A DNA stretch of 64,000 nt from Muscardinus avellanarius (Eukaryota > Chordata > Mammalia > Rodentia > Gliridae). This document shows positions 11,601 to 23,600 of the stretch, in pieces (within the stretch, counting starts at the first letter, position 1; every line of letters starts with the position of its first letter). The notes beneath the pieces were generated by a model. It worked only from the letters and a program-made list of their open reading frames with translations. It was not told where the DNA came from and made no database searches. The DNA is taken from the NCBI GenBank assembly GCA_963383645.1, contig OY726572.1, positions 67,463,738 to 67,527,737 of the forward strand, given 5' to 3'. The position numbers and the translations under genes were made by a program.

Positions 11601-14600
11601 GGAGGAGGGAGAGGAAGAGGGGGAGGAGGGAGAGGAGGAGGGGGAGGAGGGGGAGGAAGAGCTATGCTACTCCAATGTTCCTCTACATTCTCTTCAAAAA
11701 GTTAAAAAATTTTACTTTTTAAATTTAGGTCTTTATCAAAATTTATTTTTGTATATGATTAAAAACCAGGATCTCCTTCTTGTTTCCTTCTACCTGGAAA
11801 CCCAAATGCCCAATAAAGTTAAGAAAGGATGCTAACCATAGTAGGAATTGGGAAAATACAAATTATATGCGAAACAACCCATTTCAGATGGACAAAAACC
11901 TTAAAAGATAAATAATTCCAAGTGCTGCCGAGGTATTGAAGAAGACATAGGGGAACAAATGTCCATGCCCTGCAGGTGCAGTCAGAGCCAGCATGGCAAT
12001 TCCTAGTAAAGCTAGAAATGGGTCCAGTCTCTGACATGCTCATCCTGCTCCTAGATTCTAAGCTGAAATCAAAGCTGAGGTAGGGCTCAGATCGGTTTCT
12101 TTCTGTTTTCAAGTTCCATGGTGGATATGATACAAAGATTTGAAAACCCCCGCCCAGGGAGAACTGCTTGTCGGTCACACAGATGTGTGTACAAGGTTAT
12201 CTGAGCAGGACCGTGCGTAAAGAAAAATGAAACGACCTAAACACCCCTGAATGGTCCACGGTGGCTAGTCACACAGCAGAATACCCAATGGATGGATACG
12301 GATTAAGATAGATAAAATCTCAAGACCGCAATGAAAAGCAAGTTTCAAAACGATATGTATAGCATGGTGGAATAAATGTCAATGTTTAAAGCAAGTTGGG
12401 TGTGGTGGCACACACCTGTAATCCCAGCTACTGCCATGGCTGAGGCAGGAAGATTGTAGGTTTGAGGTCAGAGGGTGGTAACTTAGTGATGCCTTGTTTA
12501 AAGGGCTGAGGATGATTGGGCGAGGTAGTGCACACCTGTATCCCCAGTACTTAGAAGGCCGAGACAGGAGCATCACAGGTTCAGAGCCAGTCTCGGCAAC
12601 TTAGGGACGCCCTCCCCAACTTAGTGAGACACTTAAAAAATTAGACAGATATAGATAAGGCTGGGGATGCAGCTCAGAGGTAGAACACCAATGAGATCAA
12701 TCCATAGTAACTCACACATGCACACACACGCATGCACGCACGCACACACGCACACACGCACACACGCTTGAGATAGAGCTGAGCAGTAGAGCTCTTGCCT
12801 AGCACGTGTGAGGCCCTGAGTTCCATCCCCAGGACTGGAAAACAATATCCTAAATGGAGGGCCTTGAGTATATCTAGCATTTCCTTTTTCTCTTTCTTTC
12901 TTTCTTTCTTTCTCTCTTTCTTTCTCTCTTTCTCTCTCTCTTTTCTCTTCTTTTCTTTTCTTTTCTTTTCTTTTCTTTTCTTTTCTTTTCTTTTCTTTTC
13001 TTTTCTTTTCTTTCTTTCTTTTGGTACTGGGGATTGAACCCAGGGGCATTCTACCTCTGAGTACACCTCCAGCCCTTTTTATTTTCTTTGTTTCAAAACA
13101 AGTCCTCGCTAGGTTTCCAAGAGTCTCCTTAAGTTGATGAGGCTGACCTCAAACCTGTCTCAGCCTCCTGTCTCAGCCTCCCAAGTCCTGGGGTTACAAG
13201 CATGTGCTACTGTGGCTAGTTCAACTTTCATAATTTTTAAAAATATCCATGAAGTGAACTATTGCTGCTGTTAAAAAAAAAAGGTTAAGTTAAAATTTTA
13301 TGACTTCCATGGAAAGACATCCTAAATTTATTGTGAAGGCAAAAAGTAGTTTACAGACAAGGATACATATTTGATCCCATTTATATTCAATTATGTTTAA
13401 ATGGATATAATATATAATATACAAGCACAGATTCATATACATTTAAGTGTTTCCTTGAGTTTGGAAGGATATATATCAAACTTATCTCTGGAGAGAGAAG
13501 TAAGACTATTTAAACAATTAAATGTTATCAGAAAAAAAATAGAACCATTTTCATTAATGAACAAAGTACTCAGGCAGCAACCAGGAGACTGGAGTTTTTC
13601 TTTCTTTTTTTCTTCCTTTCTTTCTTTCTTTTCCTTCCTTCCTCACTCCTTCCTTCCTTCCTTTCTTTTTTTTTTATGCAGTACTGAAAATTGAACCCAG
13701 GGGCATTCTACCTCTGAGCTACACCCCAACCCTATTTTATTTTTATTTTGAAACAGGGTCTCACTGGGTTGATGAGCATCTCACTACTTGCTGAGGCTAT
13801 CCTCAAACCTGTGATCCTCCTATTTCAGCCTCCCAAGTACTGCATGCGACACCACACCAGGCTGAGTTCCCACTTTTAACTGCAGACCAAAGCCGGACAC
13901 AGCAATGGCAAATTTTACTTCTTCACCTGCACAAGGGACCGGCATTCCTGGCCTCGCTCCCCTCCTCTCTCTTCCCTTCCTCCTTCTTTCCCTGCCTCAC
14001 TCCTTTCTACTATTTTGCAGGTAACATGTGCATCTGGTAAATTATTCAAATTGGATAAAAGAGTGAATAATAAAATGTAAGTCTCTTTCCCAACCATGAC
14101 CACCTTCTCCGGGCTTTCATGTCCTGCCAGAGATGCGTCTACATTTACAGTGTGCATGCATGTGCAGCAGCACCTGCCTACGAGCTCCCACACACACGTT
14201 CTCACACACACATTCTCTCACACAAATGGCAGAACACAGCTCTTCAGCCTTTATAGGACGATTATTGAATGAGGATGTCGACCCTAATATTTGCTCCATT
14301 TCACAATATCCCTGCTACTCCACCTTAGAGGTGGTGCTAAATGGCACAGATCTCCTTTTCAATAAGCTTGAGACCCTGGGGAAGAGTTTCACAACCCATA
14401 CTCAAGTGTCACCAACTCAGGACTGGGAATTCCTGGACTGAAAAGTCTGCCTGTAAACCTAGGTGCAGGCTGACTCTGAGGTTGGGACTCTCTTAATAGA
14501 AGATTCCTGCTAAGGCACCCGTCTTCTGGAAGGCTACCTTTTTTGTGTGTGTGTGGGTCTGGGGATGGAACCCAGAGGCATTTGACCTCTAAGCTATACC

Positions 14601-17600
14601 CCCTGCCCTATATTTATTCTTTATTTTGAAATAGGGTCTCACTAAGTTGCAGAGGGCCTCACTAAGTAGCTGAGGGTGTCCGTGAACCACGATCCTCTAG
14701 TCTCAGCCTCCCTAATGCTGGGATTACAAGCGTGCGCCACCACACCCGGCTTTGGAAAGCTCCCTTTTATCACAGGTACTCCCTAGCATGAGACCCTGCG
14801 ACCCTCCCCATTAGCCAGAAGCTAAAGCTCAGGCCCTAAGCTCATACTCAAAGCTCCAACCTGCTCCCTCCTGCCTTCATCACCCCCACCCCTACACACA
14901 CACACATTCTGTGCTTCTGGCTTTCTCTGCCATCTAAATTTTAGGAATAATAAGATCTGTGAATTGGAAGGCCATTCATTCGATAAATATCTGCTGGGCA
15001 CCTACTGTATGCCAGATCCCGGGCCAGCTGCCCAGAAACAGGTGATGTGGCCACGTGTAAATGTCCCACACAGCTTTCTGGGCTACTCTGCTAATCAAAT
15101 ATTTCCCTTAAACCCAGGAGTCAGACAGCTCATTCCAATAAAAGACTCATTTTTTTCAAAAGCTCCTATTCTTCTTGCTAGGCTCCCACAAACTGGAGTT
15201 CCTTTGGTTATAGACTCTCTTCTGGTGGATAGTGAGGACTGACCGAGGGGCATTCTACCACTGAGTTACACCCCAGCTCTTTTATTTATTTATTATTTAT
15301 TTATTTGGTAGAACTGGGGATGGAACCCTTCTACCTCTGGGCTACACTCCCAGACCTATTTTTATGTGTTTTAAATTTGGAAACAGGATCTCTTAAGCCA
15401 GTGTAGCTGGCTTCGAACCTGCGCAGTCCTCCTGTCTCCGCATCCCAAGCGCGGGGATTACGAGCGTGCGCCACCACGCCCGGCCAGCTCTTTTTTTTTT
15501 TTTTTTTTTTTGGTGGTGGTACTGGGGTTCCTGGAAGCCCTTCTACCTCTGGGCTACACTCCCAGACCTATTTTATATTTTTGAAACAGGGTCTCTTACA
15601 CCAGCTCGGCTGGCTTCGAACCTGTGCGATCCTCCTGTCTCCGCCTCCCAAGCGCGGGGATTACAAGCGTGCGCCACCACGCCTGGCTCCGGCCGGCTCT
15701 TTTTATTTTGAAACAGGGTCTTGCTAAGTTGCCTAGGTTGGTCTCTAACTTGCGATCTTCCTGCTTCAGCCTCCAGAGTAGCTGGAATTATAGGTGAGCA
15801 TCATTGTGCCCCGTACGCCCGTTTTTGGACATTCTATCTTTAGAAATGCAGCTGAAATCTGAGGAAATTTCATCAGAGCCACACACCACAGGGTGGATCC
15901 ATTCTGAGCATACAGCCCGTGAAACCCTCTGCATCCCTCACTCCCCAAGTCTTCATCCTGAGTACTTTGGTCAAGTCAGGTCTCAGCATCATAACCTTTT
16001 TTGTGTATCTATATGGGTTTTTTGTTGATTTGTTTTGTTTTGTTTTCAGTACTGGGGATGGAACCCAGGGACATTCTACCTCTGAGCCACTCCCCCAGCC
16101 CTATTTTTTATTCTTCATTTTGAAACAGAGTCTCACTGAGTTGCAAAGGGCCTAAGTAGCCGAGGCTGTCCACAAACCGCAATCCTCCTGTCTCAGCCTC
16201 CCAAATGCTGGGATTACAAGCGTGTGTCACCACACCCAGCTCATCTATGTTTGTTTGTTTGTTTTTGTGTGGGTCTAGGGATGGAACCCAGAGGCATTAG
16301 ACCTCTGAGCTATACCTCCTGCTCTATTTTTTTTGTTCTTTATTTTGAAACCGGGTCTCACTGCGTTGCAGAGTAGCTGAGGCTGTCTGTGAACCGTGAT
16401 CCTCCAGTCTCAGCCTCCCGAATGCTGGGATTACAAGCATGTGCCACCACGTCTGGCTCATCTATGTGTTTTGAATGGCACATTTTATATCTTGTGAGAG
16501 CTCATCAGCTCACCTCTGTGGATCTTTTTAGATCCTGTGCTCTCATCATGAACCCACAGCTCTGCCAAGATGGTGTCCCTGTTCATTGAATGGGAGCCAC
16601 AGGCCTCCTCTGTCTAAGGCAGTCAGGAAAAAACTGTGGGGGCCTGGGCCGCACGGCTAGAGACCTCCTTCTGGCTGATTTGGACCCGCTACTAACGTCC
16701 TCTTGCGGCCTGATGCACACTGGGGTCCATGCCAGTTCTGAGGCTGCCCCCAACTCTGGCAGGCGGCCCAGCCCACCCATCTTTCCAGGAAGCTCTGACA
16801 AGAGCATCCTTCCAGAGCGCCTCAGTTCCATGCCACTGTGCCCACACAGTCCTTCGATGACAGTCTAGTGATCTTTCTCTCTCTCTTCAAAACAAACCAA
16901 CCTAAATAATTTAGTTGATATTAACTTCCTAAAATTTAGGAAGTGTTGGAAGATGCTTTAGAAATATTGCTAAACAGACATCATTCATACTCCGCTCTCT
17001 ATGAAACTTCATAGCTCTATCACCGGAACATTTGCTTTTGGGTCATTTCAAGCATTTGACTACCCCTGGGCCCCCAACAAGTTCTCTAATGGCAGGAATG
17101 TGACACCTCTGGTTCTTGCCACCAGGGGAAAGCAGGTGGAGGAAACTGGGCTATAGGAGAATTTGTGCTGTGCCAAAAGACTGACACGTTTAGTCCCCAT
17201 GAAGACTTTGCTTAGAGATTCTAGTGCCTCTGCTTTACAGATGGGGTAAGTATGACCCAGAAGGGCTGGATAATCGGATGAGCTAGTCTCAGGCCCCTCG
17301 ATCATCCAACCCAAGTTTGTTAACCAAAAGGGTGGATACGAAGAGGGTGCAAATTTCATTCACATGCACACACGCATGTGTGCACGCACACACACACGAA
17401 GCAACTTTTTAAAAATTAGAATAAATATCTAGGAAGCCACAGAATCTAGTCACTAATGTCACCAGGGTGGAGTTCCACCTCAAGTTCCCAATCTCAAATC
17501 TTTTATGCAAAGCACTAGATTTGATCATTTAACAAACCCACCTTGAGCACTGACTGTGTGCACTGGGCTCCGAGGAGGCCTGGGGAATAGAGACTGGTGG

Positions 17601-20600
17601 GAGCCAGTCCCCATGTTGAGGGACCCACAGTGTGATGAGAGAGGCCAGCTTGGAAATAAAACAGGTAGATCTGGATGGGTGTAGGCACGTACTGGGTGCC
17701 ATGGTCTAACCTACCGGGACTATCAGAGCGCCTCCTGGAGTAAATGGTGTCTGAGCTGAATTGCAAATACCTGGCAGCCCAGGGTGGGGCGAGGCGCGGG
17801 GAAGAGTGGGCATCTAGGCCGGTGGGCTGAGTGCTAAGGCCTGGAGCCCAGGAGGAGGCAGGTGAGGATGACCACAGGACTAGCCGCAACTGCAGTGGGC
17901 ACAGGCAGGGGCCTGCGGTCAAGGACCGGTGGCCCCCAGGAGCCTCAGGAGCCATGGATGCCACAGGAAGCCCCAGTAACCTCGATGGAGGAAGCACACA
18001 TCACAGGACCCAGAGCACAGCTGCCAGGATACCTTGTTGCCCCCTGCTTACCTGGGACAAGGAGAGAGGAGCAGGCCGGGGACAGTGCTTTGATGCTCAG
18101 GGCCACGCTGCATGGCCACCTCCTGGACAAGACTAGCAGGTGGCCTGAGCACGAGGGAGGAGCGGTGGAGCCAAAGGATAGCAATGACAGGACGACCCGT
18201 GCGTCCTGGGGTTATGGGGACACAGGGAAGGGTACAATGGGTATGAACCAACCCGAGATCTCTCTCAAAGATGGCTCCCTCGACAGCCTGAGCACTGGCT
18301 CCCTGGGGGGAACAGGGATTGTTTTGTATCTGGCAATGAAATGCGCTTTGACATTTAATGAAAGGGACTGCTGGAGAAGCCCCTGGAAGCGGTCCTTTCC
18401 CTGCAAAGGGATGTGAGGCTGGCGTTTCTGGTCCACGTGGGAAGGGGTCAGTGGGCTGATGCTGAGGCTCAGGGTGCAGATGGGGTCTTCATTTACCTGT
18501 GGCATTCAATGCTGCTCCCTTCTCCATCCAGGTACAGCCAGGCAGCCTGAGGATGACCAGGGCTTCCTGCCCACAGCCACGGATGTGTCTGCCAAGGTGA
18601 CCCTGGGGTCTCCACCTCTCTAAAGCCCCCAAGCCTACCCATTTCTGACAACAAGTGTGTCTATTTCTCTAGCCAGTGCCCTCTCATGGGACTGCACAGG
18701 GTCCTCTCTCCTGCTGGCTACATTTCCCTACAACCCACACCCCCAAAGGCCTCAGAGAAAAGCTGTTTGTGAGGCCCGCCTCCCCCAGGATGGAGTCTGC
18801 TCCTGGAGACTGGTGGCTGGACCTGAGGGTGTGTATTTTTCCAATGCCTCCTCTATTGACCTTTAATTACACTGTTTGCCCAGCTTCCCAAACTATTAAC
18901 TCCCACCTCGCAGCAATCGCATGTCAATTAATGGAGGGCCTGCTCCCAGCTCAAGCTCCTGAACACAATTAAGCATGACAGTCCACAAATAAGAAAGAAC
19001 TGGAGAATTAATTAAGGTCTAAACAAATTAATTACCAGTCCCAAATCGATTCCGATGCCAGCACACATGGTCCTGGGCTCACCGTCTCTCCTAACGTCTC
19101 CATGTATAAATAGAAACCAAGATTTCCCACACGATTGCTGTTCTAGACCAGGGGCACAGCATGGCTCTGCATGTACCTTGAGGGAAAGAGCAGGTTGCAG
19201 CGAGGACCGGCCTCCCACCTACTCAGCACACAAACATGCACACACACACGTGCACACACACACATGCACACAAGCCCGGCTGAACAGCCAAGGGCAAACT
19301 TGGAGGCGTAGTGCCCCCGGCAAGGCACTGAGTGGCCTGGGCCTCTCCGGCCACGTCAGTTTCTCAGCTTACAGAGGGCGAGGGACTATCCATCTGGGCT
19401 AAATTTGCATGAGTCTGAATTCACTTGTTCTTCCATGAAATGAGGATGACACACTTGGCCTCAGGGTTCTCTGAGCACAAAGTGAGGAACACTGAGCGGG
19501 AGGAGAGGTGCGTGGCCCCTGGGAGTCGTGGGCTCTGCAAACCCAGAGGAGGCTCGTGGTGACCACTGAGGAGGTCCCAATGGCAAGGGGTTTGAGTGGG
19601 GTCTGGGAAGGGGGAGAGCAGCAAAATTTGGGACAGGGACCAGGTGTCCCAGGTCTCTCTCTCCACATCATCACGTCCAGAGTAGGGACATCTCCCTTGT
19701 CCAAGGCATTGGGCTGAGCCAGAAGATGCAGTGACGAGCAGCAGCTGATTCCTGGGAGCCTCCTTGTTCCCAACCTGCCCAGGAGACTGGGAGTGAGCCG
19801 TGCCGCTGAGAGCAGGACACACTGGCCTTTTCAGGACTCCCATCACCCTCAGGACCCCCACCTGCCCCCCACCTCCCAGCAACAGGGCATCATGGAATCA
19901 CTCTCCCTTGCTTCTGCCTATGTTCCATGTGCACCCACAGCTTACTGGCTCCTGTCTCCCCAGAGGGGAGACTCTACAAGGTGAAGCCCACTCTGAGCAA
20001 GCCTCTCAGCAATCCCGGTCTGGCCTCCCCTGTCCCAGAAAGCCAGGGTGCACTCTGGGCAAGACAGCCCACAGTGTGGCTCAGAGTGTCTTGGCCAGGG
20101 ATGCCTGGACATAGGGTGGAGAGACGCCAAGTGCAGGGACGAGGGGGGCTTCTGAGCCCCTGGGTGGTAAGGACATGGCTTTTCATCTTGAAGTGCACAG
20201 TGTCAGTACCGACTAGGGGTGTCTACAAGTGCCCATTTGCAGAAGGGACTGGCTGCAGAAAGGACCGCTTCTCTCAGCATCCTGATGGTCTAGGATGATC
20301 AAGGTTGTGAACCACGCTGTGTCCAACCTGTGCAACTGGCTGGGGACATGGGGAGCTTCTGACGCCCAAGAGTGGCTCAACTTGTGTGAGGATGCTGAAG
20401 GCTCCTTCCCAATGACTAGGTGAGAAGGGAATCAGGCTGGAGCCAAAGAGGGACCAGCCAGAAAGTCTCCGACTGAAAGAATGGTTTCACCTTCTGAAGG
20501 AGTCCCAAGAAGTTGAGATAACCACAAGGTTACCCAGCAAGATGGCGGCAGAGTGAGGCTGGAATGGGCCCCTGGCAAAGTTAGCGGAAGCTAGGCTCAA

Positions 20601-23600
20601 GGACAGATAACATCTCAGCAGGGTCCCAGATCCAGTCAAGGGCAGCCAAGAACTGCCCATTCTCAGGCTGCATCTGACCCTCCAACTCCAATGGGCACGA
20701 ACACCCGCTGGGCAGCCACGTTTGCGCAATTAGGTCCTGCAACAAAGTCACATCTAAAGAGGTATTCCATTAATGGTCCATGACAGAAATAGCTGAGAGT
20801 TCATTAAAAGTGTGGAGTTGCTATAGCAATTATCTGGGTCGGCTGAGCCGGGTGGTTGGTTCTGGGAGTTCATTAGCCTCTGGGCCATGGAGGAGGTGGG
20901 GCTGCCCACCTCTTTTTCAGGGGGGCTCCTCAGGTGCTCCAAAGCACGCTCCTATTGATGGAATCTGGTCTGTGGCCTCATTTGCTTCTGGGCTAAAAGA
21001 GGTGGGTACTGGTGCCTGGGTTTTACAGCAGGTGAAGATCAGGGTCAGGGCCATGAGCCTGGGTCTCACTCTTGGCTTTTCAGACTGAGCCTTGGCACCC
21101 GGGAGGTCAGGGCACCTCAGACCTGCCCTGCCTTTGTCCTCAGATACAGATGGGGACTCTGGCTTGGAATTTGCTTATACTTCTCTTTTCATGATTACTG
21201 GTACACTGCTTTGCGCTGCTCTGAATGTTATTTCTTTTGGAAAAACTTCCTACTACAGTGCTCCTCTCCCAAAACAAGATGTGGGCTTCCTAAGAGCCAG
21301 GCTGGGCTTTGTGGCATTCTCAGGGCCTGGCTGAACCTTCAAAGCCTGGCAGAACCTTCGTATCTTCTTTTGTGCCAGGAACCCCACTGACAGTCAGGTG
21401 AGGCCTACACACGCTTTTCAGAATATTTCTGAGTGAATAAAACCAAATTCAAAGGATTATAAAAGGATTATTCCAGAACAAGGTATCAACATTTTTCAAA
21501 ATTGAGATTTAGTACTAGACATGCTTTTTAAGACCTAGCAGTTGATGTCTTAAGTATGATCATTTTGGGTTAGCATTGGGCATAAATGATATTTTCAGGT
21601 CTCTGAATGACAACCAGGTCATGAAAGTATCTGTGATTTCTATTGGTCCTGTTTTATGTGAGGTGGGAGAGAGCGGTTCTGGGGATTGCACCTGGGATGT
21701 TCTCCCTTCAAGCTATACTTCCAGCCCTTTAATTTTTTATTTTGAAACAGTCTTGCTAAAACTGGTTTTGAACCTTCAATCTTTCTGTCTCCACCTCCCA
21801 AGTACTGGGATTACAGGTGTGCGCTACCGTGCCTGGCTGGTCCTGCTCCTTACTCTGGTTACTAGGTTCAATCATGATGAAGGGAAACGTTACATTTCCA
21901 TTAGAAATTAGTGTATATATTTCTTCAAGTTCACAGGATCCATTGCATTCTGTCTACTGACCCTTGGGGTCCTGAGGACTCTAGGTTAAGAATATCTGTG
22001 TTGCAGGGTGCCGTGGCACGTGCCTATAATCCTAGCTAGTCAGGAGGCTGAGGCAGGAGGATTTGAAGTTCAAGGCTAGCCTGGGGAAAATTAGGACTCT
22101 GTCTCAAGATAAAACAAAACAAAACAAAATAAAGAGCTGGAGATGTAGCTCAGTTGTAGAACATTTGCCTAGCATGTGTTAGGCCCTGGGTTTGAGCCCT
22201 CGCACTACAGGAAAAAAGAAAAGAAAGGAAAGAAATTTCTTTGCTAAAAGTAGAACCTCAGGCATGGAGTGGGTGGGTGGGGCCCTGCCACCCTTTCTTC
22301 TATCTGCTTACATTTTGCTCCTGTTCCCCAAAATCAGGGGCCCCGCAGGCATCAGGGGAGGTGAGGAAGGGCCACAGGTCTAGCCGTCTGGGACCCCCTC
22401 GGTCCTTACACCTGCGCGTGGCACACGCATGTCTGTGAGGTGTGCAGGTCTTACCTACAGCAGGGAACGGCACAAATCTCTGGACGAGAAGGCGGGTGGC
22501 TGGGGTAAATTTGTTGGCTTTCTGAACCAGGACATTAAGGCCCACCTTGGAAAGAAAAAAAAAAAAAAAAAAAAACAGAAAAAAGTACATGGTGCTGCAG
22601 TGGCTTATGGGAGGAGGGAAAGACCCCCCCCCATCTCTCCTCCCCTCCCCAGCAGCCCACGAGTCCAGCCAATGGCCCTCAGGTGCTGCGAGAGTCTTCT
22701 GGCCTTGGGCTTTTGCCAGTGCCAGTCCCGAAGCCTGGGATCCCTGTGCCCAACTCAGCCCACCCCGCTTCCCTCAGGCCCTTTTCCGAGTTCCCTCCCC
22801 ACTGCCACTTACTAGCAGTGAGACCGTAGGCAGAGAAGTCGGTAAATTTTTTCTGCCTCAGTTTCTTTGTAAAAAGTGATAGTAATTTCTATAACATCCC
22901 AAGGCGGTTAGGAGAGTATATGGAAAGTGTTGAGCCTGATAAAGGCAGTTGTATAATGATGGTGAGCCTGATAGAGGCAGCTGTATCATAATGATGCCCC
23001 CTCTCCCAGGGCGCTCCTTCCTAGCACTCAGTCCACTGCTCATGGCCTGCTGCCCCACCGACCAGGAGTGAGGCCCCAGGCCTTTTGCATCTGTATACGC
23101 CCTGCACATTGGGCTGCACCTGGCGGCTCGTAGTTTATGCTCTGTAAGCTGGCGATTGAGGAAAGAGCCCGTGAACCAAGCAGACACCTGGACAGAGAGC
23201 TCCATACGGCTGGAAGGGGCTTCTGGGAGGGAAGGCAGGTGGGGGAGGCTGGCAGAGGAGAAGCACAGGAGCACAGGCACAGGGAGAGAAAAGATGAGAT
23301 GTGTGTGGCCACATCAGAAGACAACACCCGAGCTTTCTGCTCCCCGAGACTGAGGTCAGAGCCAGCAGCCCCCTTGGCGATCTTCCTGGGAAGAGAAGTG
23401 GCAGAGGCTGGCCTGGTGGCACCTGTGCCGTTCTGCCCTCAGCTCTGCACACCTGGTGGCTCAGCAGACCACCCTGTGCCCTCTGGGTGGCCGAGAAGGC
23501 GCAGACCCTTGGGAAGGCCTCAGGGTGGCAGGGTGCCTATGACAGGCAGGGCAGGATGCAGCATGGTCAGAACAGCTTGGCCCGGGCTGCAGTCACACCT

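Larger units (their letters stand above)
5532..22454 (-). other. SFXN5: SFXN5 intron G-H (16.9 kb)
   Basis: The largest intron in the window. It contains a GT repeat (5659), a TAATTA-bearing island (6525), a MER20-like element (7090), a GA microsatellite with an hAT/ZMYM-like fragment (8602-8862), L1 3' ends (9600, 12220, 13225), an unassigned old repeat (10160), many SINEs between 10.7 and 16.5 kb, an L2-like piece (17520) and AT-rich islands at 18.84 and 20.75 kb. Stretches 7640-8570, 16460-17340, 17770-18830 and 19280-20740 show nothing I can name. Confidence 0.85.

Noticed and set aside
17862..18416. 184-codon plus-strand frame
   Set aside because: No domain, biased composition, no supporting signals.
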